Positions 32,534 to 44,989 of a stretch of DNA of 64,000 nucleotides are shown here, in pieces. Source of the stretch: Mactromeris polynyma. Taxonomy: Eukaryota; Mollusca; Bivalvia; Venerida; Mactridae. The DNA is taken from positions 919,001 to 983,000 of the forward strand of contig JASFXZ010000029.1 in NCBI GenBank assembly GCA_032209605.1. Direction: 5' to 3'. Position 1 is the stretch's first letter; every line of letters starts with the position of its first letter. The translations under genes were made by a program, and so were the position numbers. The notes beneath the pieces were generated by a model. The model worked only from the letters and a program-made list of their open reading frames with translations. It was not told the origin of the DNA and did no database searches.

Positions 32534-33236
32534 AAAACCATTCTGACTACAGTACAGACTTTAATACTGCATACTTACAACATTGCATCCGTTAACTTCA
32601 TGCTAACAAGCATACTACCACTTCAGATCAAAACTTTTATTTCTCCTTGTTAAGCTCGGTGTTTCAAATAAAATAATCACAAAATTGTAACGTAGACACA
32701 GACAAATATATATTTGAATCTATCAAAAAATAACAAATTGATAAAAATGTCTATAATATTCAATTAGTTATTTTAAGATTAAACAACATTAAATAATATC
32801 AATCCTCATTTTGCAATTTGTCTGCATGGGTGCCACTTAATGTTGATATCAATATATAAAAGTCAGTTGAACAAACATAAATTCCTGGAAATAATACCCA
32901 CCTCAGATCTCGTTCTCCTGGGAAACCGGTTATCCATAATTACTACAAATTTCACTACACAATTTCCTATGAAATAATATTCTTAGACGGATTGACAAAG
33001 TCTGTCTTGTAACTTGTAAAACAAGACGACTATAACAAGCAGACAGTATAAATAATGTACTGTCCGAAAATTTGTAAACATAAATTAATTTTCAGAATTA
33101 ATATTGCGTCGAACACGTACGTGTAGGTAGGACAACACGGACATGTAAACATTGACTGACTTTAAATGTCATCTTTTGATGTCGTGACGAACTCTTAAAG
33201 TACGTTTTCAGCCGTTATAATCATCCGTTATAATCT

Positions 33237-33290
33237 CAAGCCCAGAATCGAGATTAACGGTTAATCTCATTCTGGGCTTGAGATTATAAC
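33237..33290. repeat. Near-perfect 54-bp palindrome
   Basis: The outer arms GTTATAATCTCAAGCCCAGA and TCTGGGCTTGAGATTATAAC are exact inverse copies. The middle, GAGATTAAC-G-GTTAATCTC, is again palindromic, so the whole can form a cruciform almost without a loop. Confidence 0.9.
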
Positions 33291-34521
33291 GTATACTTAC
33301 ACTCAGCACTCAAATCTCAAAATGTACCCTCATGAGTCTGACAGTGAAAGAGAGAGAATAAGTTGCTACAGGGAACGCCATATACATAAGACAGTGCCTC
33401 CCCTCTCAGACCTCCGGGAAAACAACAATCCATAAAATATAAGGCACTTCAGGAGGTTAAAGTGTACATACCTTAGGGAACAGAGGCGCAAGGAATGGCC
33501 TGGCAGACCATAAGGTATAACTAGGAGAATCAAATAGGACAAACAGTGAAGGGGGGGGGGGGGGGGATTAATGGATGTAAAAAAAAAAAGGACAATACAG
33601 TGACAGTGACTAATATCGACCGTGAAAAAGTATAATAATGTCAAATAAGTGCTGACTATTCCTTTTGGAAAATTTTCGTAGAGATTTGAGTGTAATATTA
33701 GATCTGGGTGTAATTATTAAGACTGATTGTGAGGTGTGGCACTCAGACCAACTAAGTACTCCCATATCTCATAATTTTACTGAAATCTCAAAGAAAATGG
33801 CCCAAAAGAATATTCCACTCTCAAATTTCCACTATCAGTCTCATATCTGTTACTATGGCAACCATAATCGAACAATTGTAAAAATTGTGTTTCAATTTTT
33901 ATTAGGATTTTATACAAACAAAAATTGTTATGTTCAATAATGTTAGGAAAAAATAGTTTTTTCATATTTTTGCCAAAAATTCTTTTTGGTTGCCAAGGTA
34001 ACAGTTTCAAAACTAAAGTTTAAAAAAATGCTGTTTTGTAAATTTCATCAAAGGGAGTTATCACAACAACGTTTTCAAAAGAATCTGACACAGGACCGAT
34101 TTTGGTGTCAAGTGAACCTACTCCTTCAGTAGTCAGATTGCTGTATTAGTTATAATCCAGGGCCCTGGTTCGCCACATGTATTTTCTACTGATGGCATGG
34201 GTTACTTTTTCAACAGTACGAGTATTTCACATACAGTCGGACCTAGTTTAACCTGCAACCTTCTATCCGAATACTTGGTTTCATCCGAAATGAATATCAG
34301 GTCCTAGTGTATCTTGCTAGGCACGTCAAATTGAAACGGGCTATTCAAAACCATGTATTATTCGAAATAAATTTCGGATCAGATGAAGACGTTGTGTACA
34401 CAATAACTGGATCCTCAATTAATTTTGAAAACGTAAGCATTGGTCCTCGGATACTAACCAGTACAAAGTGAAAGTGATATTTTCAACAATTAACCACGTG
34501 AAAAAAAGGGAAAACGAATAA

Positions 34522-34960
34522 GTTTTGACGTTAAAGATGTATCTGGCTCATCTGAACATAGAATGTTTGAATTGGCTTTATCCAGTATTGTTGTTACAAT
34601 GGCTAAAACATCTCTAATAAGAGCCATTGCAATGTAAAACCGATTGAATTTGTTTGTATCATATAACTTACAGTCAAAACCTGTAAAATAGCCTGATTGT
34701 TAAAATTGTTAAACAAACATCTTTCTTCAACAAATATGGATGAATACATTATGAGTACATTCTTTATAAATGCATGTTTAGAGATATCTTAACCATAGGA
34801 AATATATTTTTCGTGTTTGGTGAATTAAACAAATGAACAAAATATGAGCATAGTATTACTTTAATTCTTACAACATTGTTTAATGTTTTCATGCTCGTAG
34901 CATAAATTGTGCACGACATGGTGACAAACTTGTTGGTAATTCAGTGATATATTTTCCTGT
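34522..34960 (+). repeat. Dispersed repeat, inverted partner of 55828-56262
   Basis: Shared blocks include aaagatgtatctggctcatc, ctctaataagagccattgca, aaatatatttttcgtgtttgg and catgctcgtagcataaattg, in the same order on the opposite strand at 55.8-56.3 kb. A short diverged piece is also at 8553-8660. No ORF. Probably an old transposon. Confidence 0.75.
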
Positions 34961-35234
34961 CTTGACCCGCTGATATCATCCTACTTCAGACATGTTGCCA
35001 AGTGATTAAATGTGAATCTATTTAAATGTGGAGCTTCAGAGCCTGTGTACCTGTACCTGAGACACTTTCAATACCACTTATTGGATTGATTCAATAAAAC
35101 ATGAACGAAACAATTAATGTAATTGATAATAAAATAACGCTAACCATTGACATCATGTTAATTTTCGTTTGTCAACATTTGTGTTTGTTTAACCGCATAT
35201 AACACGGGGTTCTAACAGTAAACCATCAGGGTCC

Positions 35235-35479
35235 GTATTACAGAAGTATCTTAAGTGAATCTTAGATATTTTTACTTAAGTTCAAAACTTCAAATGAATG
35301 TTTTTCCAAAACCACATCTAAACTGTTAGGCTTTCTAATGGTAATGACAAAAACATAATAATACTATTCATTTATCACTCTTGATTAGACAATATGATAG
35401 CCTTATGTTAAATAAACCAGTCTAAGGAAGTGAATTTTAAGGATAAGGATACGATTTTACTTAAGATGTTTCTGTAATA
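35235..35479. mobile_element. Inverted-repeat MITE with ATTACAGAAGTATCTTAAGT ends
   Basis: The left end, ATTACAGAAGTATCTTAAGT, and the right end, ACTTAAGATGTTTCTGTAAT, are inverted with few mismatches. No coding. Confidence 0.65.
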
Positions 35480-35804
35480 TCTTTATCGCATGCGCATATG
35501 ATGTTCCTCCGATGACATAACATTCATTAACTATATGTCACTTAAGTATATATTAGCAACAAACTCACGTTTCTAGCAAAAACATATCACAAGGACGTTT
35601 CAAGGATAACCATCTCAATCATGTGCTGTTTTAGCATAGAGACATCAATATTACGTACAGAACTGAGAAATGTCATAACTATTATCAAACAGGCAAACTC
35701 ATAGCTTACATTGTCATATTGCAAATTGTATAGAGACAGGGATACTTTGTCATAATATTGACGCTCGAGTATCTAGTGAAACAAAATCACCAGGTTATAC
35801 ACCA

Positions 35805-35946
35805 GCCCTGCATTCAGTTACAGCTATCATACCTATCGTTTTGAAACGTTTTGCAATTTGGTACCCGTGTGCAGCCAATGTGATACGGTGAGCAAGGGAT
35901 ACAACACAAAACGTTTTCCACTGATAGCCGTAACTGAACGCAGGGC
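35805..35946. mobile_element. Small foldback element
   Basis: Arms GCCCTGCATTCAGTTACAGC and GCCGTAACTGAACGCAGGGC are inverted, extending to TATCA / TGATA. No coding. Confidence 0.55.
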
Positions 35947-36118
35947 ATGTCCGTATTCAGTAACCACCGTTCGCCACGATAACAAGTCACTTGGACTACA
36001 GACAGGGGCGTAACAAGGGCCCTTGGAAGGTGTACGTAAGTAAAATATGGAGGTCTGGGGACGTGCTTCCATTTTTCATTTTGTAAAATGTCTGCGGTAG
36101 CATATTGTGGGGAGTACG

Positions 36119-36312
36119 GTGACATAGATGTGACACGTGTGAATTTATTTTTTCCCTTGACCACGAGTTAGTAAGTCGTGGCTACGAGATAACTATGTCG
36201 TGGAAACGTGATAGTTAAGTCTTTCACCACGACATACTAAGTCGTGGGAAGGAGTTAGTAAGTCGGGGCCACGAGATAAAAAATAATTTCACACATGTCA
36301 CCTCTATGCCAC
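36119..36312. mobile_element. MITE with long TIRs and CACGAGTTAGTAAGTCGTGG body
   Basis: The ends GTGACATAGATGTGACACGT and (inverted) ACATGTCACCTCTATGCCAC match over about 38 bases. The body is made of repeated, partly palindromic taagtcgtgg / ccacgag words. Confidence 0.8.
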
Positions 36313-36518
36313 AGTAGGGGAGCCTATCGATTATTGCGCATTTTTCACTTTAGGAGATACACTTTCTAAATATACATGTTACTATACACTTCATTATTTT
36401 GTCTTTGTTGTGAAGTTGCCTCCTCTAGATTGCACCACAGACGTTTTACAAAATGCCAAAATCGGAGCATCACCCGTATAAAGGTGTACAAAAAAAATTG
36501 AAACATATTTCAATGGAA

Positions 36519-36774
36519 TATACACTCAACGACACTTCTAAGTCCACAATTCGATTTTCATGGCTAATTTCGACATTTGTTGGAGCATTTTTATAAAACC
36601 TGGTTACAATCTTAACAAAATATTTTATTATATGAAAACATAACAAAAATAGCAATCGGATACGAATTCGCTCAACCGTGACAGTTTTACTGCTGCTGGT
36701 GGAAATACTCCAACAAATGTCGAAGTTAGCCATGAAAATCCAAGTGTGGACTTAGAAGTGTCGTTGAGTGTATA
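36519..36774. mobile_element. MITE with about 75-bp TIRs, TA-flanked
   Basis: Ends TATACACTCAACGACACTTC and GAAGTGTCGTTGAGTGTATA are exact inverses and the match runs inward through gattttcatggctaa and gacatttgttggag. The core is short. A recent-looking Tc1/mariner-type foldback MITE. Confidence 0.88.
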
Positions 36775-37318
36775 CAGAACATAAAACAAAAGGGACGTAA
36801 TAACACAAACAGAACTTTGCTAATGTTTGTAAACAAGCTACATTTCACGTCTGCTTAGCACAAAATAAATGCCAAAGACACTTCTGCAGAAATTTTCAGC
36901 TGAAAAAATGTTGAATGAAAACGAATGCATTAATTCAGTAACCTTTAATAGAAATGTTATAGAAATAGGCATGTTCTTGTGCAAATTGTTGGCAAGAATT
37001 AGTTGTCATTGAATATGTTAACCATGAACAAAAGTTGCTCGATACAATATTCTAGTTAAGTCTTTTATCCGTTTAAAGTTTGCATCGACTCAGATCTATA
37101 ACACGAACATGACAATGGTTCCCAATATGCGTACATATACAATGACCCTATATACACGCCCACACCCGAGTTGTTTTAAGTTGTTCAGTAGAACAACTAG
37201 TTCTATGGCAATGTTCGACAGTCGCATCGCCCTAATAAGAAAACTATTCTTTTCCCGGAAGTGGCGCAAGAATAACAGGTAAGTGAATCAGTAAAATAGT
37301 TCATCATCTGAGCGTAAC

Positions 37319-37495
37319 CTGCATAACATATTCAATACTGGTAGTAATCTTTACTGCGCTTTTAAATTTAATGGTACAACAATGGACAATAATGATTCGT
37401 ACTTTCTGTGAATCTGTTGAATACAAAAACCAGTTTTCAATACCGAACAACTTCTGTGCTTTCAGCGCTTTGATTGTAATGGGGCTTAAAGTCAT
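37319..37495 (-). CDS. Candidate first coding exon of the proton channel (speculative)
   Basis: An ORF starts with ATG at 37493-37495 and reads MTLSPITIKALKAQKLFGIE for a total of 59 residues up to a possible donor CAG|GTTACG (37318 and below). The donor is phase 0, which is what the next confirmed exon (30348) needs. There is nothing family-specific in the peptide and phase agreement has a one-in-three chance of being accidental. Other unrecognised 5' exons are equally possible. Confidence 0.2.
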
Positions 37496-37890
37496 TTAAA
37501 CAACCAGATCATGCTGTGACCTTTCCAGCTGAGGGTGGAGTAAGACCCCGTCTAGCATTACTGTAAACCTAGAAATTATTTCGAGCGTTTTAAGTTCGCG
37601 AAATTCGCGAGGATAGTCATTCCGCGAACTTAAGTAGTCGCGAAATCGTTACTATATCTATAAAATCCTGAAAGTTTCTAGCTATTGTTATTGTCAATTG
37701 TCATTTTGCTCTAAGTGTTAGACACAGGCGGGCTTTTGATAGAACCACCTACCTACCATAAGATAGCTGGAAAACGTCCTCATCCTTAGACAATAGCTAT
37801 ATAAAATGAACTGCATCTATTAACGAAATATATTTTGTAAAATGTTTTCAGATGACTGGTTTTATTAATTTAGCAACAATAAACACCATA

Positions 37891-38459
37891 TGACCAGCGC
37901 ATAAAGTGAAAAGCTTATGACCAGAGCATAAGGTGAAAAGCTTATGACCAGTACATAAAGTGAAAAATTGCGACCAGTACATAAAGTGAAAAGCTTATGA
38001 CCAGTACATAAAGTGAAAAGCTTATGATCAGTAAATAAAGTGAAAAGCTTATGACCAGTACATAAAGTGAAAAGCTTATGATCAGTAAATAAAGTGAAAA
38101 GCTTATGACCAGTACATAAAGTGAAAAGCTTATGACCAGTACATAAAGTGAAAAGCTTAAGAATAGTGCATAAAGTGAAAAGCTTATGAACAGTGCATAA
38201 AGTGAAAAGCTTATGATCAGTGCATAAAGTGAAAAGCTTATGATCAGTGCAGAAAGTGAAAAGCTTATGACCAGTAAATAAAGTGAAAAGCTTATGATCA
38301 GTAAATAAAGTGAAAAGCTTATGATCAGTAAATAAAGTGAAAAGCTTATGACCAGTAAATAAAGTGAAAAGCTTATGAACAGTAAATAAAGTGAAAAGCT
38401 TATGAACAGTAAATAAAGTGAAAAGCTTATGAACAGTAAATAAAGTGAAAAGCTTATGT
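37891..38459. repeat. 27-bp minisatellite, about 21 copies
   Basis: The unit is TGACCAGTACATAAAGTGA followed by AAAGCTTA, with variants at the gaccag/gatcag/gaacag and tacata/taaata positions. Each unit has a HindIII-type AAGCTT. Confidence 0.97.
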
Positions 38460-39747
38460 TGGAGTATAACTACATTGTATACAAAATAGCAACACGTGAT
38501 TTGATATAGTTGGCACGTCGGAGACGCATTGTCATATCATCATGCAAATTCACGATGATATATCATAACTATAAATTCTTAAACCACTTGACGACACAGT
38601 TGTCAAGGAAAATACATACATTTCCACTTTACTCTTTCACATACCATTTAATATCCGGCGTTCATTGTTTTCCTGACACGAAAATAATTAGTTTGTGCAA
38701 CAAATCCACACCTTTGTTTTATTATTTTTAATTTTTAGTCCATGTGAATAAAAACATTGACAAAATTCTCTTCCAATCTACGTCGTAATAAACTTAACAC
38801 AAAAACTCTATCAAGTTTGCAGTTTTTTACACTAAATGCTCTGTTATCCTCGTCTAGTCTCATAACAAAAGACATTTACATTTTAAAATACATATTTATT
38901 TACATTACTTAAAACTTTCGTAACATTTATGCACGAGAATGTGATAATATAACACGTGTAGGTAATAACAATCGAACCCTCGTGTTTTGTGCAGTACAGA
39001 CACTCGTTAGCGTAGCGCAGAAAGTATACACCCGTTTTTACATAGTTTTCCGATTTTGCACTCACAGGCACGCCTAATAGCTACATTGTTTTGACCCAAT
39101 ATATATACTTATATATATGGTTACCCTTCCCTCGATGCATATTCTCCCAAACATGTTAGACTTCGATCATACCAAGAATCGACACTCTACTGGCCGCCCT
39201 AATGGTACCCTACTGATTCTATACGACTATTTGTTTATCAACGTTTGTTTTTATTCCATTATCCTGGTACTTTGTTCTACTGTGGTCGACAAATATTCGG
39301 AATCTGTTGGGAATAGTGTATGATATAAATGCCAAGTCGCGTTATTACAAAGAAATATTCGATCGAGTCCCGTAAGTCACTAGAATAATTCCTTCAGTTT
39401 AACCGATTCGTCTCTGTATCACAGAGATAATATTATTTTAATAATCATGGGTTCAATACAGCTGTGACGTTGATAGATGAGTGTGGTGTATTTAACTAGG
39501 CGACATTGTGTTAATTTATTTCATCAATGTGATGCATATCAAAAGCTTACACAGCGTGTATTGACAAGATAAGTGAAAATAAGCATGAAATTACGTATTT
39601 TTTCGATTGTATAACGACTTGCATCGACCATAGACTCAACAACAGACCACGAACACAACGCAAGTATCACTATATACACAGGGCAACATCTTCATAGCAA
39701 CACCCATTTGGGAGATACAAAGGTTCGGGCGTTGTTAAGAGTGTGTA
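38460..39747. other. No feature recognised
   Basis: AT-rich sequence. Short ORFs on both strands show no family motifs, splice-site logic or codon signal that I can support. Confidence 0.4.
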
Positions 39748-40113
39748 GCATTCGGAAATCCTCGGCTAAGTACGTCAAGTGCCTCGGATGTATGTTAGGC
39801 ACTACTTTCGGAAATACCATTCGAATGTCATGAAAACAAGATGGCGGCATGAACGCTGGAGTGCTGATGAATGTAATATTTAAGCTATATGAAGAATGAA
39901 ATATGTGAGTTTTTAACTAGAAATGACAACGATAATCCATCTCTTACGTGAATTTTATCGAAGTTATTGAAATTATAAATCCGTTTTACGAGAACTATTT
40001 CTTGACCGCACAAACTGTTGAGTTTTGCTACATAGTGCTCCGCCTAACATACACTAGAGGGTGTTATCCGAGTAACGAAGTGGTACGGAAATACCCGAGA
40101 GCTGTCGAGAATG
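39748..40113. mobile_element. About 365-bp non-autonomous element, copy 2, with 8-bp target duplication
   Basis: Nearly the same sequence as 10871-11236, from GCATTCGGAAAT to CGAGAATG. It is flanked on both sides by an exact agtgtgta (39740-39747 and 40114-40121), an 8-bp target-site duplication typical of the hAT superfamily. Terminal inverted repeats are weak (CATTC only), so the superfamily is a guess. Confidence 0.8.
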
Positions 40114-40620
40114 AGTGTGTAGCTCTAGAGTGGTAAATTTGATCGTAAATTATACAATCATGGTATAATTGATCAGGAAGTTGAAGATAGAGAGAATGTT
40201 GCAAAAGAGAGGGCCGTTCTGGACAGGTTGAGCTGTGCGTCTGTACGGGGTACATGAGTTCATGCGTGGTACAAGGTGCAGTATTATCGACTTACAAAAT
40301 GTTATTAGAGAAATATCCACGATTGGAATATATACATGGTTGATATTTTGAAAAAAGTACATGCAAATCAAAAAAGGGATGAAACAATATGAGGGCGGCG
40401 GCCGCCTCGACATTGATCCCTTGACGTCTGAAAATCAAATGGTGGCGATTCTTATAATTACAAAATCTTTATACAAAGCGACTCTACTATCTTTATATCT
40501 GAAATATGAGTTTAAACTTTTTTATTTTACATCGATTGTGAAACAAGTTCTTACAACTTATTCTAGTCACTTTCTATAACTGCTTCCTGGCTACCAACTA
40601 GTACCCGCGCCAAATTGAGG

Positions 40621-40722
40621 GATTTTGAATTTCGTGATCAAACCCCGCTCAACAAAGGGCTCGAACTCACGACCTTCGGATCAGGAGTCAGGCGCTCTAC
40701 CCCTCGATCACTGCGCCTCCCT
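40621..40722 (-). repeat. tRNA-derived SINE
   Basis: On the minus strand the sequence has an A-box region (GATCGAGGGGTAGAGCGCC) and a B-box (GTGAGTTCGAGCCC) at tRNA-like spacing, followed by a non-tRNA tail. The acceptor-stem halves do not pair, so it is a SINE head, not a tRNA gene. Confidence 0.7.
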
Positions 40723-43700
40723 ATCTGAAATATTAAACATGCATTCTATACTTGTCAAACTATTATATACTGTTTCTTCTCCGATTATACAAGCCGTATT
40801 ACAGCAACAAATAATATATACATGATTACCCTCAGACTCGTCTGTCGCTCCATTTTATGTCGGTTTCCAAGCAAACTTGTCCGTCACTACAAACCTATCA
40901 CTTTATTCCATCTAACAATAACCGACGACCTGTTACTGTTCAACTGTTTGTACTGATAGTAAGTGTTACATCCGTTTGTTGGGTGTCATTAATTACTTGA
41001 ATGTGTAAATATTTGTAATGGTTTAATAAGATAAATACGAGGCATTGTAAATGTACAGACATCGGTGGAGAATATATTGAAAAATGGTGGGTATAAATCA
41101 CGCACGAAGGTGGGAACGTAAAGGTGACGTCATAATAGTCCCTACCATGCTTCCGGTTGTACGCTTAACGTGCCCTTGTCAGTGTATTTTATTACACGGC
41201 GTTATGAACATGTAAGATTTGTAGACATTCCGTAGATGATATATTATATTTTATATTGATGAAAAATGTATTTCTTTAGATAGCAAACACATATTTTCGT
41301 AACAAAAGTCCAAAAACGTCCCAAAAATCCTGGTATTTATGCAAGCGCAACAAAATAACTTAATGGTACAATGTACAAATGAATATTATGAATTGTGTCA
41401 TAGTTTTGTTCTCTGAGCGTTTTATACAAGTCGTTATTTTGAATACATGCATTTCTCTTCATTAGTAAGTTTGTGTTTGATATCAAATAAAGAACTTAAT
41501 TAACTAAAACAAAATCAGTTCAAGCATACCGTTATAATGCTAATAGTGTATCTGTAGAGCAGAAGTGGTTTATTATCTAACATATAAGCAATGTGATGTC
41601 GCCATGTACTGACAGTAAGCAATATTTACCCCATATGGCAATATGAAAACGAAGTGATGATATGGAGTAAATTGAATCCTACTTGAAAATAGTGACAACA
41701 CATGTTGCGTTTACTGGAAATGACGTCACTTATAGAAAAGGTTGTAAAACCCATAGCAGCGCTAATAGAGAGATTTTCATCACAAGTGATAAACAGCAGA
41801 CACTTAGTGTGACCAGTTGTGAAGTGTTTCCGTATACTGAATGGTTTAATTTTAGGCTTGTTATTACCCAGGATGATCCGCAAATCTTCTTAGTCGATAG
41901 ACGCTTATATCGGAAACCAGACGACACGTGACATTGATGTAAATGTGGCGGTGATAGCTGTGACAGTGGTAATGTCAATAAGAAAAAATATCTCCATCAC
42001 AATTAGGTAACAAAACCAGACGATCATTGGAATAAACATTTCTTCGATACGATCTGACGTGAAGTCAGTATAGTTCACTGCTCACTAATGCGTCTTTGGT
42101 GCAATATGTCTTTCTTGCGGATTATAAAATGTTGATAATATGCAGACACATATATACGTACATGCAAGCAACTCTAATATACATGTTATCACATTTTCCA
42201 AATGCATATTTGAAGTTTGTAATCAGCATGTTACATACAGTAAAACTATATCCATGTGATATTGCTGTAAGGGTTAGATGAAATATTGCTGTATGGAAAA
42301 ATGTATGTAATCATGTTGTACAATGTTCGTCTGTCTTGTATGTATGCTAAGTGTATGTCCTCCTGGGCTTTATAGCCTAATTGGAACATAAATAAAATGT
42401 CTGTGTCATGCATGTTGCTATATGTGTTATACCACATATTATTCCCCAACCATAGCACGTTATTTACAGACATGATTGTAGGTTTTGGACGAGTCAAGTA
42501 CAAACAAGCAATATCGTTTTAAAAAAGATGGTCGACGCTATCTGAATGAAGCAAACTTGTTGCAATATGAGCAGTTTAGGTTTGTTGTGCACCACAAATG
42601 AAAACAAAACAAACCAAGACAAAACAATGTCACTTTGTGTTTATTCGTAAAACGAAATAGGTGTTACGAATACTGATGTAGTTGAATTAGTTGATATACA
42701 GAACTATAGTGGTCCCTTATGTTGGGGAGTTGAACATTAGGGACTGTCTTGCATATACACTGTTCATTTTTGATTGGTGATTGTAATTGCAGTAACTATC
42801 TTATCCTCTTAACTATCAAAGAATTATTGTAAACTTACGAGTATAATTAGGCCTAATGGTACGTAACATTACCGAAATCCACGGAAGACGTCATCATATA
42901 AATTTTCTTAATATGCAATATTTTCCTAAGATTGTTTGTAATATGTACATTTAAATCAACCTAATATTTAATATTATGACAAGAAATTAGCAATTTATAG
43001 TGCAGATATTGTATACTAAATAGATTTCGGTAATGGAAAATGGATTTCGGTAAATTTACCGAAAGAAAATGACTTTTCAAAAATGACGTCTTTGAATAAA
43101 AAAGCAGGTTTGCGCATTATTATCCTTATCATGCTATGAATTTGAAATAAAAGTATAGACGCATTAATTTTCAAATACTATCAGATTCATAATTTTTTTT
43201 ATGGAAGACCAATGCTCACACATACACCGACCCACCATTGTGGCGATTATGTCGAGCTCACCACAAGTGGGCTCGAAAACAATGTCACATTGTTGTTCAA
43301 CAGTGTACGTTGTATGCTGTACGAGACTAGCGTGTAACGATTACTTGGTTCATCCAACTGACAAAGAGGAATTACACAGCTCGAGATACTGACAGCTATT
43401 GCGCATTGTCAACTCGATTACCAAAAATAGTCTACATAACATATTACTGAGGTGCATTGAAGATTTATATAAACTTTATATAATGCATATATCACATTTA
43501 AAAACAAAAACAACGAAAAAAAGGAAGGTTTTGAACAAAATTTCATCCTTGCAAATTCAAGTATTGTAGTACTGATGACAAGAATGTCTATAAAACAACA
43601 ACTACTGCAGCAGCAACAATAACCAAACATGACACTGGCACTCATTAAAAGTTACCACTCTCTTCAGACACAATACATGTCGCTGATGATTACTGACGGT

Positions 43701-43794
43701 ATTGTGTTAATATTTATGAATGCCTGGCTAGTATTGTGGAGCTGTACTTTCCACATGAAGTATTCATTTTATTTATAACTTAACCCTCTACGTG
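40723..43794. other. Mostly unassigned sequence with a MITE
   Basis: No supported exon. It contains family B copy 3 (41593-41772). A possible regulatory patch at 41120-41160 combines GTGACGTCATAA and CTTCCGG words. Ggatttcggtaaa words near 43030 are shared with 27500. Confidence 0.4.
41593..41772. mobile_element. Foldback MITE family B, copy 3 (truncated)
   Basis: It keeps one arm, AAATGACGTCACTTATAGAAA through CCATAGCAGCGC, and the central cttactgtcagtac / atattgccatat block in inverted order. The other arm is missing. Confidence 0.65.
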
Positions 43795-44065
43795 CTACCT
43801 TGCACAGAAGCCTTCACCAGAGTCCGACCACGCATCCCGTCCCTCGCCAATGTCTGTACTTAGCTACAGTTTTTTCTATTTTTGCTGATCTCCTCCATTT
43901 TTCTTTTAATCGCCGACGTCTCCGCTTTCCCACTGGGGATCATCTCATTGCGACCCTTTGGACGGCTGTTTCTTTCATACGGAGTACATGGTCTTTCCAT
44001 CGCTACCATTTACTTTTGATCTCAACGGAAAGCGGGATTGGACACGTTCTTTCATGGAGGACTTG
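43795..44065 (-). pseudogene. 3' remnant of a LINE reverse transcriptase ORF
   Basis: The minus-strand reading contains RWKDHVLRMKETAVQRVAMR, a stop, then SPVGKRRRRRLKEKWRRS. This is the basic C-terminal signature of a common animal LINE class, in which RxxWxGHVLRM...RVALRW is followed by PxGKRxRGRPxxxWRR. At least two in-frame stops show it is dead. No endonuclease or catalytic RT part is nearby. Confidence 0.7.
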
Positions 44066-44989
44066 GTCTATATTTATTACATCTAACAAATTAGCCACCT
44101 GATATTGCGAAAATTTAAAGAGGAGTACACGACAAACACTGATGCAACTACAGTCAAAGAAGTAGGACAAGCATGTACTTTCAACTGGAATAAGTAATCA
44201 CAATCACTACGTTATGTTATACTTCCCTAGGATGTGTTTCTGCATTCTATTCAGTATTACTCGAATATGGTTATGCAAACTTTGAACAAATAAAACTGAT
44301 TATTTTACACGTTTTTGAGGAAATAAAATCAACATGTTCCTATCATAAATCTTGCCTGCAATTTCATAAACTATATGTGACAGATTTAGAAATGTTATAC
44401 ACGTAAAGTTGTTAGTCACATATCACATTATCATTAACAGAATAGCGGACTCACATAGCAATTAACAGGCGATATTAATTGGGTTTTTGGACAAATGATG
44501 ATGAGTGTCATGACACTGGTGGATACATGCCATCATATAAAATGATGTCATACGTCTCTCCTGACATAAGTAAGAAAACTAGCCAGAAGTAGTATGACAT
44601 TGGATGTAATACTATGAAACTAGTTTCTATACATCGCTAGAATCACATTATAACAACGCTACTGAAATCAGAACAATCTGTATGTATATATAAGGTAGTA
44701 TTTTTTAAATTATCCGAGATAGTTCGCTCCATTAAATGCAATTACCAGGTACATGTATGTCTACATATATTCTTAGGAATAAATTAAGGAGTTACTGAAT
44801 ATGCATAATTTATAAAGAAAGACAGACGTACTTATTTATACTTACGACATTCTCAATTCAATAATGTGTTTTTTTGAATGAATTCAGTGATAGAACATTA
44901 CGAATAGGTATATAGTTCCAAATATGTTCACACAATATGTAAAATAATTTTCCATGAAATTGGTACATCGTTTTTTGTTGTTAGAAGCT
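44066..44989. other. No feature recognised
   Basis: AT-rich sequence between a LINE fragment and the 78-bp array. Nothing supportable was seen. Confidence 0.4.

Larger units (their letters stand above)
32586..35234. other. Gene-poor stretch upstream of the confirmed channel exons
   Basis: No supported exon. It contains a near-perfect palindrome at 33237-33290, a dispersed repeat at 33345-33560 with a G-run near 33550, a repeat at 34258-34365 and a longer dispersed repeat at 34522-34960. Confidence 0.5.

Noticed and set aside
31390..32535. A 381-residue ORF of Ser/Tyr/Thr repeats
   Set aside because: It is a read-through of the 41-bp minisatellite, with the three frames cycling every three units.
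40655..40722. tRNA gene on the minus strand
   Set aside because: A- and B-boxes are present but the acceptor stem does not pair and a SINE-like tail follows.
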